Positions 52,349-61,646 of a stretch of 64,000 nt of DNA are shown here, piece after piece. The stretch's first letter is position 1; each line of letters begins with the position of its first letter. The DNA comes from Paracoccaceae bacterium (lineage in GTDB: Bacteria > Pseudomonadota > Alphaproteobacteria > Rhodobacterales > Rhodobacteraceae): assembly GCA_007692585.1 (NCBI GenBank), contig REBU01000064.1:1-64000 (forward strand), in the 5' to 3' direction. The notes under the pieces were generated by a model. It worked only from the letters and a program-made list of their open reading frames with translations. It did not search any database and was not told the DNA's origin. The position numbers were made by a program, and so were the translations under genes.

Positions 52349-53302
52349 ATGACCCAGCCTGACCACCCAGTGCTTGTTGCCGATGTCGGCGGAACCAACA
52401 CACGCGTCGCGCTCGCGCGCGGTCATACGGTCGTGACCGGCTCGACGCAGCGGTTTCGCAATGCCGATCATGCCGGGCTGGGCGAGGTGCTCGCGGCCTA
52501 TCTCGAGCAGCATCGCAGCATACCGGCGCGCGCCGCCATCGCCCTTGCAGGTCCGGTCCAGGGCGCGCGCGGTGAGATGACCAATCTTGGTTGGACCATT
52601 GACGCAGCTTCACTGGCGCAGGATTTGGGGCTGGGCGAAATTGCGCTTCTCAATGACTTGCAGGCGCAGGGTCACGCAGTGGTGCATCTGCCTGACACGC
52701 ATCTGCGCCGGATCCGGGTCGGCCAGCCTGACGCAGCCGGTGCGCGGCTGGTGATCGGGCTCGGCACAGGCGTCAATGCCGCGCCGGTCTATGCAAGCGG
52801 CGCGGGCCATATCGTCCCAGCGGCCGAAGCCGGGCATATCCATCTGCCACTGCGCGGCGCGCAGGATTACCGGCTGGCGGATTGGCTGATCCAGCAGCGC
52901 GGCTTCGCCTCGGTCGAGGATGTCCTGGCGGGTTCGGGGCTGGAGCGGCTCTATGCGTTTCATGCACAGGAAGCCCATTCCGGCCATTGCCTCGATGCCG
53001 GCGCGATTATGGCCGCTATGGACGATGGCGACGCACTCGCGCGGGCTGTGGGGCGGCATTATGTCCGGCTTCTGGCGCAGGTTATGGCCGATCTGGCGCT
53101 GATCACCCTGCCGACGGGCGGGATCTACCTGATCGGCGGCGTCGCGCGGGCTTTCGCGCCTTGGCTGGAGCGCTTCAGTTTCGAGGCTGCCTTCACCGAT
53201 ATGGGGCGCTTCTCCGATCATGTCGCCCGCTTTCCCGTGGCCATTGTCGAAGATGACTATGCCGCACTGACCGGCTGCGCCGCCTATCTCGAGGCACGCT
53301 GA
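52349..53302 (+). CDS. glk: glucokinase
   Basis: Phosphorylates glucose with ATP to glucose 6-phosphate, the step after AglA cleavage. 317 aa. The phosphate-1 motif is VLVADVGGTNTRVALA, and GLGTGVNAAPVYA and LIGGVARAFAPWLERF match the Glk (ROK-unrelated, E. coli type) family. AAGGACGAAA precedes the ATG. It lies 181 bases after aglR in the same direction. The 3' end overlaps the convergent Pr6Pr gene by 19 bases. Confidence 0.94.
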   Translation: MTQPDHPVLVADVGGTNTRVALARGHTVVTGSTQRFRNADHAGLGEVLAAYLEQHRSIPARAAIALAGPVQGARGEMTNLGWTIDAASLAQDLGLGEIALLNDLQAQGHAVVHLPDTHLRRIRVGQPDAAGARLVIGLGTGVNAAPVYASGAGHIVPAAEAGHIHLPLRGAQDYRLADWLIQQRGFASVEDVLAGSGLERLYAFHAQEAHSGHCLDAGAIMAAMDDGDALARAVGRHYVRLLAQVMADLALITLPTGGIYLIGGVARAFAPWLERFSFEAAFTDMGRFSDHVARFPVAIVEDDYAALTGCAAYLEAR

Positions 53303-53913
53303 TCACGCAATGGCATGCGCGTGCCAATAGCGTGCAGCACATAGGCGAGGATCACGAAAGCCGCGATCATCGCCGCCATATTGACTGCGACGGCGCCCAG
53401 TCCAAGCTGCGTGACATTCAGAAACGGATAGGGGTAGCGTCCGCTGAGCGCCCCGCGCGCAAGCACATAGATTGCGTAAATCGCAGGCCAGATCAGCCAC
53501 TGCAGCGGTTGGCTGTCGCGCGGCGGATGGCGCGTGACCTCCATCAGCCAGAACCAGAGCATCAGCGCAGGCAGGATCGAATGTAGCGCCTGATCGACCC
53601 ACCAGCGCAGCCCGGTAAAATTGAAGTGATGGGCAAGCAGAAGGTGATACACCAAACCCACCATGATCATCGACAGCGTCAGCGTACTCATCCAGCCGAA
53701 GGCCATGCGCCGCCCTGTCACGGCAATGGTCAGCATGGTCGCGGCCGTCAGAGCATTGGTCAGGATCGTGAAAAATCCTGCCATCGACCACAGCACCAGC
53801 AGCAAGTCCTGCCCGCGCCCCAATCGCAAGCCAAGCTGCGTCAGCAGTGTCGCAAGGCCCAGCGCACCGATCAGACCGGCCGTGATGCGATATTTCGGGT
53901 CCATCGGCGTCAT
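53284..53913 (-). CDS. Pr6Pr family membrane protein
   Basis: A 209-aa integral membrane protein with six predicted helices. LWSMAGFFTILTNALTAATML, HHFNFTGLRWWVDQALHSILPALMLWFW and IWPAIYAIYVLARGALSGRYPYPFLNV are the recognisable family blocks, the last with the conserved GxYPYPF-type turn. The function is unknown. A second Met three codons downstream could be the true start. Confidence 0.82.
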   Translation of the reverse strand: MTPMDPKYRITAGLIGALGLATLLTQLGLRLGRGQDLLLVLWSMAGFFTILTNALTAATMLTIAVTGRRMAFGWMSTLTLSMIMVGLVYHLLLAHHFNFTGLRWWVDQALHSILPALMLWFWLMEVTRHPPRDSQPLQWLIWPAIYAIYVLARGALSGRYPYPFLNVTQLGLGAVAVNMAAMIAAFVILAYVLHAIGTRMPLRDQRASR

Positions 53914-54005
53914 CCGTTCATAGATTTATTGCAGACGTATCTATGTCGCAGAAAAGTATTGAAAACCCCTTGCCGCATGCGCCCCTTCACGGCACATCGT
54001 GGCAG

Positions 54006-54722
54006 ATGGATTGGCGAGATGAAGGCATATTGCTGGCCGCGCGCCCGAATGGCGAAGCCCATGCGGTGATCGAGGTCTTCTCGGCGCTCCATGGCCGCCA
54101 TGCCGGCGTCGTGCGCGGTGGGGCGTCGCGCAAACAGGCGGCAGTCTTGCAGCCGGGCGCACAGCTTGACCTGACATGGCGCGCGCGGCTCGAAGAGCAG
54201 TTGGGCAGTTTCACGGTCGAGCTGCTCCGCGCGCGCGCCGGAAACGTTCTGGGCGACCGGCTTGCGCTTGCGGCGCTCAGCTCTGTCTGCGCGCTATGCC
54301 GCTTCGCGCTGCCCGAACGCATGCCCTATCCCGGCCTCTACAGCGAGACCGTTGCGCTGATGGATGCGCTTGGCAGCCCCGGCTGGTTGCGCAGCTACGC
54401 GCTGTGGGAATTGCAACTGCTCGACGCGACAGGATACGGGCTCGATCTGCAGCAATGCGCAGTAACTGGCGCGACTGAGGGGCTGGCCTATGTTTCGCCC
54501 CGCACTGGCCGCGCTGTGACCCAGGAAGGCGCGGGGGACTTTGCCGCGCGGCTTCTGCCATTGCCCGAAGCGCTGACCGATGCCACGTCCCCCTTTGACG
54601 CGGCGCAGATGCGACAGGCCTTGCGTCTGAGCGGGCATTTCCTGCGTCACTGGCTGGCTGAAAATCAGGGCCGCACCCTGCCCGAGGCGCGCGCGCGTCT
54701 GATCGTGGCGCTTGCCCCGTGA
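54006..54722 (+). CDS. recO: DNA repair protein RecO
   Basis: Mediates RecA loading on single-stranded DNA with RecR in the RecF pathway. About 238 aa from MDWRDEGILLAARPNGEAHAVIEVFS, the family N-terminus forming the OB-fold; the ORF-track start is 21 codons earlier. The helical domain and the CAVTGATEGLAYVSPRTGRAV segment match alphaproteobacterial RecO. No strong Shine-Dalgarno sequence is visible before either start. It converges on acpS with a nine-base gap. era, rnc and lepB, which usually accompany it, are absent. Confidence 0.92.
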   Translation: MDWRDEGILLAARPNGEAHAVIEVFSALHGRHAGVVRGGASRKQAAVLQPGAQLDLTWRARLEEQLGSFTVELLRARAGNVLGDRLALAALSSVCALCRFALPERMPYPGLYSETVALMDALGSPGWLRSYALWELQLLDATGYGLDLQQCAVTGATEGLAYVSPRTGRAVTQEGAGDFAARLLPLPEALTDATSPFDAAQMRQALRLSGHFLRHWLAENQGRTLPEARARLIVALAP

Positions 54723-54731
54723 TGTTGACGT

Positions 54732-55136
54732 CTAGCCGCTGACAGGCCGCGCCTCGATCACCACGAAAGCCTGGGCCCACGGGTGATCGTCTGTCAGGCT
54801 GACATGAATTACGGCTTCATACCCGGCAGGGGTCATGGCCGCCAGACGTTCGGCGGCCCAGCCCGAGACATGCATCACCGGCTGGCCACCACGCAGGTTG
54901 GTCACCCACATGTCGCGCCACGAAATCCCCATCGCGAGCCCTGTGCCCAGCGCCTTGGAGCAGGCTTCCTTTGCCGCCCAGCGCTTGGCATAGGTCGCCG
55001 CCTCCCCTGCCCTGCGCTCGGCACGCGCGCGTTCCTCGTCACGGAAAACCCGGTTTCGAAACCGGTCCCCGAACCGCTCAAGCGTGCCCGCGATACGCTC
55101 GATATTTGCCAGATCCGTGCCGATCCCAAGGATCAT
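54732..55136 (-). CDS. acpS: holo-[acyl carrier protein] synthase
   Basis: Transfers 4-phosphopantetheine from coenzyme A to apo-ACP. 134 aa. [15 protein letters not shown] carries the metal-binding Asp and [16 protein letters not shown] the catalytic Glu/Lys block. A GTG two codons upstream (55142) is an alternative start. It follows pdxJ after a gap of about ten bases, an arrangement conserved in Proteobacteria. Confidence 0.95.
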   Translation of the reverse strand: MILGIGTDLANIERIAGTLERFGDRFRNRVFRDEERARAERRAGEAATYAKRWAAKEACSKALGTGLAMGISWRDMWVTNLRGGQPVMHVSGWAAERLAAMTPAGYEAVIHVSLTDDHPWAQAFVVIEARPVSG

Positions 55137-55145
55137 GGCCACAAG

Positions 55146-55904
55146 CTACATCCGTGCCAGATTCATCTGGCGACGCATTTCCTGAATCGCGGCCTCCAAC
55201 CCGACAAACATGGCCTCGCCAATCAGGAAATGGCCGATATTGAGCTCCACCACTTCGGGAATGGCCGCAATCGGGCCGACATTGGCGAAGTTCAGACCGT
55301 GACCTGCATGGATTTCCAGCCCCAGTTCCTGCCCCAGTGCCGCCGCCGAAAACAGCCGGCGCAATTCGGCATCGCGGGCCGCCTCATTGCCGGCGGCGTA
55401 ATGCTCGCAATAGCTACCTGTGTGCAGCTCGATCACTTGCGCGCCGACACGTGCGCTGGCCTCGACCTGCGCTTCATCAGGCGCAATGAAAAGCGACACC
55501 CGCGCGCCCGCGTCACGCAGCGGCGCGATGAAATCGCGCAGGCGGTTGTCGTCGCCCGCGACTTCCAGCCCGCCCTCGGTCGTACGCTCCTCGCGCCGTT
55601 CGGGCACGATACAGATGGCATGCGGGCGATGAGCGAGCGCGATGCGCTGCATCTCTTCGGTCGCAGCCATTTCCAGATTGATCGGCAGTTGCACCGCCTG
55701 CATGATCGCTGGCAGATCCGCGTCACGAATATGGCGGCGATCCTCGCGCAGATGCAGGGTGATCCCGTCCGCGCCCGCCTTCTGCGCCAGCAAGGCCGCA
55801 CGCACGCAATCGGGATCATGACCACCGCGCGCGTTTCGCAAGGTAGCCACATGATCGATATTCACACCTAGCCGCAGGGGCGCATCTTGGTCGGGAAGGG
55901 ACAT
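55146..55904 (-). CDS. pdxJ: pyridoxine 5'-phosphate synthase
   Basis: Condenses 1-deoxyxylulose 5-phosphate with 3-amino-2-oxopropyl phosphate to pyridoxine 5'-phosphate, the last ring-closing step of DXP-dependent vitamin B6 synthesis. 252 aa, TIM barrel. LRLGVNIDHVATLRNARGG, GITLHLREDRRHI and GHGLNFANVGPIAAIPEVVELNIGHFLIGEA are diagnostic. The ATG at 55904 has GAGGAG upstream. Lies between the DUF2062 gene and acpS. Confidence 0.97.
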   Translation of the reverse strand: MSLPDQDAPLRLGVNIDHVATLRNARGGHDPDCVRAALLAQKAGADGITLHLREDRRHIRDADLPAIMQAVQLPINLEMAATEEMQRIALAHRPHAICIVPERREERTTEGGLEVAGDDNRLRDFIAPLRDAGARVSLFIAPDEAQVEASARVGAQVIELHTGSYCEHYAAGNEAARDAELRRLFSAAALGQELGLEIHAGHGLNFANVGPIAAIPEVVELNIGHFLIGEAMFVGLEAAIQEMRRQMNLARM

Positions 55905-55971
55905 GGTTTCTCCTCGCATCTCTCAGCTGGAACATAGGCGAGACCGCGCAGAACGCAATATCGCAAGCCCA

Positions 55972-56601
55972 TCAGGACCGGTCCTGCTGTTTGCGCGCCT
56001 GCCTGAACCGTTCCTGCAGTTTCTTCAGCCTGCGGTTGCGATAGGCGCGGATGACCGGCAGCGACAGGAAATAAGCGGGCACGCCACAGGCCACACCGAT
56101 GATGATCCCGCCCAGCATGTAGGGCACGAAGACATCCCAGCCGAATGTGTTCAGCTTTTCCCAAGTGACGGAGGCGGAAGTGAAGGCCGCAAAAGCGTTA
56201 CTTCCGACCTCGGACCAGATCGCTCCGAAGGCCCGCATCGCGTCATATGCCTTGACCGATGTTTCGCGGCCCAGAATGAAACTGCCCAATTCCAAGGCGC
56301 TGACCGCGATGATCGGAAAGGTAAACGGATTGCCGAAAAACGTGGCCAGGATCGAGGCAAGGATATTGCCGCGTAGCGCCCATGCCAGCGCCGCAGCCGA
56401 GACGAAATGTAACCCGAAGAGCGGTGTGCAGCTGACCGCCACCCCGGCCGCAATACCGCGGGCTATGCGTTCGGGCGAATCGGGCAGACGCCGCAACCGA
56501 TGCATGACATAGTTGGCCGACCGCCCCCAACCGCCCCCCGGATAGAGTATGTTCGCCATTTTCTGGCGAAAATTCCTCGGAGAGCGGCGTTTGAATACCA
56601 A
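55972..56601 (-). CDS. DUF2062 membrane protein
   Basis: About 209 aa with two to three hydrophobic helices. DUF2062 features are RIARGIAAGVAVSCTPLFGLHFVSAAALAWALRGNI and FFGNPFTFPIIAVSALELG. The basic C-terminus (RNRRLKKLQERFRQARKQQ) is cytoplasmic. I prefer a TTG start at 56601, giving MVFKRRSPRNFRQKMANILYPGGGWG, because AGAAGG lies about nine bases upstream. The first in-frame ATG downstream (56559) would remove the basic N-terminus. It follows spoT by 43 bases. Function unknown. Confidence 0.82.
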   Translation of the reverse strand: MVFKRRSPRNFRQKMANILYPGGGWGRSANYVMHRLRRLPDSPERIARGIAAGVAVSCTPLFGLHFVSAAALAWALRGNILASILATFFGNPFTFPIIAVSALELGSFILGRETSVKAYDAMRAFGAIWSEVGSNAFAAFTSASVTWEKLNTFGWDVFVPYMLGGIIIGVACGVPAYFLSLPVIRAYRNRRLKKLQERFRQARKQQDRS

Positions 56602-56644
56602 GCCGGGCGACCTTCTACTGTTCAGCGCACGCCCGGTAATCGGG

Positions 56645-58762
56645 TCAGGGACGCAGGGCCGGATCCTGCGACCGCGCCACCCGCGCAACGGCTGTTTCCG
56701 CCTCCAGAGCCGTCATGACCTGATGGAGATGCGAAATGCCGCGAAGTTCAACCTCAGCGAGCAGACGGTAGAAATCAGGCTTGCGATCCACGAAACGCAG
56801 ATCAGAGATATTTGCCTTATGCTCGCCAATCAAGCTGCAAACGCGTCCCAACACACCTGCGTCATTGGAAATCGTCAGATCCAGCGAAACCCCGTAGACT
56901 GCCGGGTGCGTGCCCTCGACCCAACGCAGATCGACCCAGCGTTCGGGTTGTTCGTCATAATTGGCCAGCGCCTCACAATCCATCGAATGGGCCACGACGC
57001 CCTTGCCGCGATAGGTGATGCCGATGATGCGCTCGCCCGGCAGCGGCTGGCAACAGGGCGCGCGGCGAAAATCCGTATCTGCCTCAAGCCCGACGACGGG
57101 TTTGCTGGAATCCACTTCTGGCGCAGCATGTGCGGTCTCGGGATAAAGCACGGCCACCACTTTGCGCGCGCTGAGTTCCGCTGCACCGACACGCGCGCGC
57201 AATTCCGCAATGTCAGGAATGTTAAGCAATTTCGCCGCAGTGCCCAGCGCTTTGGGGCTCAGCTCGCGTCCCGTCGCGTCGAATGCGAGCCGCAACAATT
57301 CATTGCCCAGACGCACGAACCGTTCGCGATCCTCGTCGCGCAGGGCCTTTCGGATCGCGGATTTCGCCCGACCCGTCACAACGATATCGATCCAGCTCGA
57401 TTGCGGGCGCTGGCCCTCCGCGGTGATGATCTCGACCGACTGCCCGTTCCTGAGCCGCGTCCAGAGCGGCACGCGCAGCCCGTCCACTTTCGCCGAGACA
57501 CAGCCATCGCCGATGCGGGTATGGATTGCGTAGGCAAAATCCAGCGGGGTCGCGCCGCGCGGCAACTGAATCACATCACCCTTCGGCGAGAAACAGAAGA
57601 CCTGATCGGAATACATCTCAAGCTTCACATGCTCAAGAAACGCGTCATGGTCGTCGGCGTTGTCGAAGCCTTCGGTCAGGGTGCTGATCCATTTGACAGG
57701 GTCGACCGCAAACGGATTTTCCGAGCGCTTCCCGTCGCGATACGCCCAATGCGCCGCCACGCCTGCCTCGGCCACTTCATGCATCTCGCGCGTGCGGATC
57801 TGGATCTCGACCCGCTTGCCATCGCGCCCTGAAACTGTGGTATGCAATGATCGATAGCCGTTCGATTTGGGCTGGCTGATGTAATCCTTGAAACGCCCCG
57901 GCACCGCGCGCCAGCGTTGATGCACCACATAAAGGATGCGGTAGCATTCTTCGGTGCTGTCCGTGATGATCCGAAAGCCATAAATGTCTGACAGGCGCGA
58001 GAAGGCCAGATCCTTCTCCTGCATCTTGCGCCAGATCGAGTAGGGTTTCTTCGCGCGCCCATAGACATCGGCATCAATCGTGTTGCGGTCAAGTTCCGTG
58101 CGGATATCGGCGCTGATACGGTGCACCACATCGCCCGCCTCGCGCTGCAAGGTGATGAAGCGGCGCAGGATGGAATTGCGTGCCTCAGGATTGAGAACGC
58201 GGAAGGACAGATCCTCCAGTTCCTCGCGCATCCATTGCATGCCCATACGCCCGGCCAGCGGTGCGTAGATATCCATCGTCTCGCGCGCCTTTTGCGCCTG
58301 TTTCTCGGCGCGCATGGACCGAATTGTGCGCATATTGTGCAAACGGTCGGCGAGTTTCACCAGAATGACCCGCAAGTCGCGCGACATGGCAATCAGCAAT
58401 TTGCGGATATTCTCGGCCTGCTTCGCCTCTGAAGAGGTTAGTTGCAGATTGGTTAGCTTGGTGACGCCATCGACCAGTTCCGCGATTTCCGCACCGAAAA
58501 TGCGAGCGACTTCGGAATAGGTCGATTTCGTATCTTCGATCGTGTCATGCAAAAGCGCCGTGATCAGTGTGGCATCATCTAGCCGCATCTCGGTCAAGAG
58601 CGCCGCGACGGCGACGGGATGCGTGAAATAAGGCTCACCCGAATGCCGAAGCTGCCCCTCATGCATCCGCGCACCATAGTCCCAGGCCTCGCGGATCAAA
58701 TTCTCGTCGCAACGGGGATTGTAATTGCGCACCAGCGCGATCAGATCATCCTGCGTGATCAT
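56645..58762 (-). CDS. spoT: bifunctional (p)ppGpp synthetase/hydrolase (RelA/SpoT)
   Basis: Stringent-response enzyme, 705 aa. The HD hydrolase domain (about 25-180) has HPVAVAALLTEMRLDDATLITALLHDTIEDT and VKLADRLHNMRTI. The synthetase domain (about 230-350) contains YGRAKKPYSIWRKM and YGFRIIT, followed by a TGS domain (VFCFSPKGDVIQLPRGATPLDFAYAIHT). Later comes a Cys-bearing segment, RAPCCQPLPGERIIG, and a C-terminal ACT domain. Both catalytic halves look intact, so it is a Rel/Spo-homologue type. It follows rpoZ, the usual order. Confidence 0.97.
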   Translation of the reverse strand: MITQDDLIALVRNYNPRCDENLIREAWDYGARMHEGQLRHSGEPYFTHPVAVAALLTEMRLDDATLITALLHDTIEDTKSTYSEVARIFGAEIAELVDGVTKLTNLQLTSSEAKQAENIRKLLIAMSRDLRVILVKLADRLHNMRTIRSMRAEKQAQKARETMDIYAPLAGRMGMQWMREELEDLSFRVLNPEARNSILRRFITLQREAGDVVHRISADIRTELDRNTIDADVYGRAKKPYSIWRKMQEKDLAFSRLSDIYGFRIITDSTEECYRILYVVHQRWRAVPGRFKDYISQPKSNGYRSLHTTVSGRDGKRVEIQIRTREMHEVAEAGVAAHWAYRDGKRSENPFAVDPVKWISTLTEGFDNADDHDAFLEHVKLEMYSDQVFCFSPKGDVIQLPRGATPLDFAYAIHTRIGDGCVSAKVDGLRVPLWTRLRNGQSVEIITAEGQRPQSSWIDIVVTGRAKSAIRKALRDEDRERFVRLGNELLRLAFDATGRELSPKALGTAAKLLNIPDIAELRARVGAAELSARKVVAVLYPETAHAAPEVDSSKPVVGLEADTDFRRAPCCQPLPGERIIGITYRGKGVVAHSMDCEALANYDEQPERWVDLRWVEGTHPAVYGVSLDLTISNDAGVLGRVCSLIGEHKANISDLRFVDRKPDFYRLLAEVELRGISHLHQVMTALEAETAVARVARSQDPALRP

Positions 58763-58818
58763 CGCTGCGGCCCTCTGTGACCCTCAGCCAAGCTGTGCCG
58801 GCCCGCAGTCGCCCAAGC

Positions 58819-59178
58819 CTAGCCCGCCTGCCCCTGAGCTTCCATCAACGCCCGCAACATCTGCGCCTCGTTCATGTCGTCCTGCTCGGGCGCGTCATGC
58901 TCTGCGCCGCCCATCAACAAGGCCATGTCATCATCTTCCGGCATGTCGACTTCGATCTGCGTCTGCAGGCTTTCGATCATCCGCTCGCGCAGGCTATCGG
59001 CTGATTGCGTCTCTTCGGCGATCTCGCGCAATGCGACAACCGGATTCTTGTCGTTGTCGCGATCCACAGTCAGCGGCGCACCAGCAGCGATTTCGCGGGC
59101 ACGATGCGACGCGAGTGCGACGAGCTCGAAACGATTGGGAACCTTGTCAACACAATCTTCGACGGTCACGCGGGCCAT
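58819..59178 (-). CDS. rpoZ: DNA-directed RNA polymerase omega subunit
   Basis: A 119-aa omega subunit that stabilises the beta-prime subunit of RNA polymerase. [34 protein letters not shown] is the family N-terminus. The C-terminal acidic extension ([16 protein letters not shown] ... [11 protein letters not shown]) is typical of Rhodobacterales. GGAG precedes the ATG at 59178. Located directly upstream of spoT and probably cotranscribed. Confidence 0.96.
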   Translation of the reverse strand: MARVTVEDCVDKVPNRFELVALASHRAREIAAGAPLTVDRDNDKNPVVALREIAEETQSADSLRERMIESLQTQIEVDMPEDDDMALLMGGAEHDAPEQDDMNEAQMLRALMEAQGQAG

Positions 59179-59260
59179 TAGCAAGCTCCAGTATATCTAC
59201 AACGCGGGATTAGTCTGCCCTCATACTGCGCATCCCGGCCAGAGACAACCCATCCCAAGC

Positions 59261-59869
59261 CTATAAAGGGTGAATTTCCTGAGAGATCGGAACAATTTCC
59301 GACCGCTCGGACACAGGCAAGCGCGCAAGCATCTCTGCGACAGTCAGCCCCAGCACCGGATGGCACCAATCCGGCGCGACATCCATCAAGGGGACGAGCA
59401 CAAAACCACGCTCCTGCAAGCGCGGATGCGGCAAGATCAGCTCCGTTGGGCTCTGCGTCATCTGCGCGTCGAGCGGCAGATCATACCAGCTCTGAAACGC
59501 TTCAAGATTTGGCAGCACCACTTCCCCCATGGCCAGCAGATCGATGTCAAGCACGCGTGGACCCCAACGCTCCGTGCGCAGACGACCCGCCTCGGCTTCG
59601 ATGTCGTGAAGGATCGCAAGCAACGCGCGCGGTGACATTTGCGTGTCACATGCGAGTGCGGCATTCACAAAATCGGGACCAGAACCGGGCGGAAAGGCAG
59701 GCGTGCGGTAGAGACGGCTTTTTCGAACAAGCTCAGCCCCTGATTGAATAATCTTGTCGATGGCGAAGTGCAAATATGCCACCGGGCTATCCATTTGCCC
59801 CCCGAGATTACCCCCAAGCGCAATGAAGACACGATTGCAATTTCTGATGTGATCACTAGGTTCGGGCAT
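59261..59869 (-). CDS. folK: 2-amino-4-hydroxy-6-hydroxymethyldihydropteridine pyrophosphokinase
   Basis: Transfers pyrophosphate from ATP to the hydroxymethylpterin in folate synthesis. 202 aa. VFIALGGNLGG, the substrate loop PPGSGPDFVNAALAC, RWGPRVLDIDLLAMGE with the metal-binding Asp pair, and LPHPRLQERGFVLVPL are visible. The C-terminal extension of about 40 residues is unremarkable. It precedes rpoZ on the same strand; the two may share a transcript. The gene is divergent from the NYN gene. Confidence 0.95.
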   Translation of the reverse strand: MPEPSDHIRNCNRVFIALGGNLGGQMDSPVAYLHFAIDKIIQSGAELVRKSRLYRTPAFPPGSGPDFVNAALACDTQMSPRALLAILHDIEAEAGRLRTERWGPRVLDIDLLAMGEVVLPNLEAFQSWYDLPLDAQMTQSPTELILPHPRLQERGFVLVPLMDVAPDWCHPVLGLTVAEMLARLPVSERSEIVPISQEIHPL

Positions 59870-59980
59870 ATGATCTGGCGTCCGGGCTGGATGCAGCTGC
59901 TTTCTTGTTCAATCTCAGAGTCAGTAAGTGAAGCGTCGGGCGCAGTTACTTCAAACATCAGGATTTGCAAGGTAAATCAC

Positions 59981-60556
59981 ATGTTCTACAAAGACGAGCG
60001 ACTTGCGCTCTTTATCGATGGCGCCAACCTGTACGCAGCAGGTAAAGCGCTGGGTTTTGACATAGACTACAAGCTCCTGCGTCAGGAGTTCATGCGCCGC
60101 GGTAAGCTAATGCGCGCATTTTACTACACGGCCCTGCTTGAAAATGACGACTATTCCCCCATCAGGCCACTGGTAGATTGGCTGCACTACAATGGTTACA
60201 ATATGGTGACCAAAGCTGCGAAGGAATATACGGACTCGATGGGGCGCCGTAAGGTGAAAGGCAATATGGATATCGAGCTTGCCGTCAACGCAATGGAGCT
60301 CGCGCCGCGCCTGGACCATGCTGTGTTGTTCTCAGGCGACGGAGATTTCCGGCCACTGGTCGAGAGTCTGCAGCGCCAAGGCGTTCGGGTTTCGGTCGTG
60401 TCGACCATTCGCAGCCAACCTCCGATGATTGCTGATGACTTGCGCAGGCAGGCGGATAATTTCATCGAACTCGACGAGTTACGCGATGTCATTGGACGCC
60501 CCCCCAGAGAGCCGCGCACCGAGCGTGACCCGGTGGAAGAAATGTCGCAGGGCTGA
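59981..60556 (+). CDS. NYN-domain (LabA/DUF88) protein, putative ribonuclease
   Basis: A 191-aa PIN-like NYN domain. Acidic active-site residues are in ALFIDGANLYAAGKALG, the KGNMDIELAVNAM helix and VLFSGDGDFRPLVESLQRQG, the layout of metal-dependent LabA-type nucleases. It is probably an RNase with unknown target. The real start is MFYKDERLALFIDG with AAGGTAAATCAC upstream; the ORF track begins 79 codons earlier inside folK antisense. Confidence 0.86.
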   Translation: MFYKDERLALFIDGANLYAAGKALGFDIDYKLLRQEFMRRGKLMRAFYYTALLENDDYSPIRPLVDWLHYNGYNMVTKAAKEYTDSMGRRKVKGNMDIELAVNAMELAPRLDHAVLFSGDGDFRPLVESLQRQGVRVSVVSTIRSQPPMIADDLRRQADNFIELDELRDVIGRPPREPRTERDPVEEMSQG

Positions 60557-60752
60557 TTGCGTCCAGTGGTGCGGAAACTTAGTCAAATGGTCATTGGCAT
60601 GACATACTGCGCGACGTTAGGGCAGCCGTGGCGCACATAGCACTGTCCTTGAATGTATGGCTTATCTTTCAATATGAGGTCTCGGGTTGAGATTGAGGGC
60701 ACTCGAAGCCACCCAGTCAAAGCTGAGATGGATGGAAGTCCTCGACACGATC

Positions 60753-60813
60753 AGACAGGCGGCGGCGCAGAAAGTGTACGGCGATATGAACCAAGCGCGC
60801 CGCCTGTCTTTTG
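60753..60813 (+). terminator. 12-bp stem hairpin with T run downstream of the NYN gene
   Basis: AGACAGGCGGCG pairs perfectly with CGCCGCCTGTCT across a 33-base loop, followed by TTTTG. It could terminate transcripts from the plus strand, but the loop is unusually long. It lies about 200 bases after the NYN stop and 27 bases before the convergent DUF1217 stop. The rest of 60557-60839 holds no credible gene. Confidence 0.5.
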
Positions 60814-60839
60814 TATCGCAGGGAACGTCTGCGCGCAGG

Positions 60840-61646
60840 TCAGGCAAGACCGCGCGCGGATTGCAGCAGCATGAGCGCTGTCGAGGCACCGCTCATCATG
60901 GTTTGCGTTTCGCGCAGCTGGGATAAGACCAGAAATCGCTGGGTGATCTTTTCGAGGTTCTCCGGCTGACCGAGTTCTACAAGATCAGAGGTCCCGAAGC
61001 GCCGTTGCGCGGCAGATTGCATGCGCGTCACCTGACTGTCGATGTCGAGCTTGCCGAACTCTTTCGGCAAGCCCAGACTCGTCTGCAGAACCTCGCGCAT
61101 CGGCGGATTACCCAAGATGGCGAACCAGCGCGAGCGGTCATTGGTGTATTGCTCGGCCAATTGCGGCAGGTCACGCTGCAAGGCGAGGGCAAGACGCATG
61201 GAATTGTCCTGCTCGCCTACAGCAATTTCGAATTCACGGCTTCGAAACTGGCCAATCAACCGTTCGGCGAAACCGTCAGGTGGGGCTGCGGGGCCATCAT
61301 TCGTGAGATATGAAAACGCCTTGGCAAATTCCAGATAGCGCTTGTCGGATAGGCGATTGGCCAAAGCCCCGCGTTCGGTTGTCCCATCTTCAACGATCTT
61401 GCGGATAAATGCGCGGTTGTTGATGTCGTCTTGAAGACCGAACGCCCCAAGCGCCACCTGCAACAGACGCCGGTTTCCGACCAGCTCCTCGGCGGTCTTG
61501 ACCTTGGGCAACTCACGCGCGAACTCATCGACCTGCCGCGTCAGCATCGGCGCCTTGTTAAAGACCGTCTCCTGGCGCTCCTGCGTCCGTTTCAGGAAAG
61601 CCCACCCCGCCAGACCGGAGATCGGAACGATGGGCTGGAAACTCAT
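60840..61646 (-). CDS. DUF1217 flagellar-associated protein
   Basis: A 268-aa protein of the DUF1217 family. It starts MSFQPIVPISGLAGWAFLKRTQERQ and contains two copies of an NRRLLQVALGAFGLQDDINNRAFIRKI / SDKRYLEFAKAFSY-type helical repeat. This family is found in flagellar loci of Rhodobacterales and related bacteria. No enzymatic motif is visible. Its start overlaps the flbT stop by four bases, so it is coupled to the flagellin operon. Role unknown; involvement in flagellin expression or export is inferred from position. Confidence 0.82.
   Translation of the reverse strand: MSFQPIVPISGLAGWAFLKRTQERQETVFNKAPMLTRQVDEFARELPKVKTAEELVGNRRLLQVALGAFGLQDDINNRAFIRKIVEDGTTERGALANRLSDKRYLEFAKAFSYLTNDGPAAPPDGFAERLIGQFRSREFEIAVGEQDNSMRLALALQRDLPQLAEQYTNDRSRWFAILGNPPMREVLQTSLGLPKEFGKLDIDSQVTRMQSAAQRRFGTSDLVELGQPENLEKITQRFLVLSQLRETQTMMSGASTALMLLQSARGLA

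Noticed and set aside
60653-60926. Short ORFs (73 and 79 aa) downstream of the NYN gene
   Set aside because: Different frames over the same DNA, crossing the strong hairpin and running into the DUF1217 gene, with no recognisable protein features.
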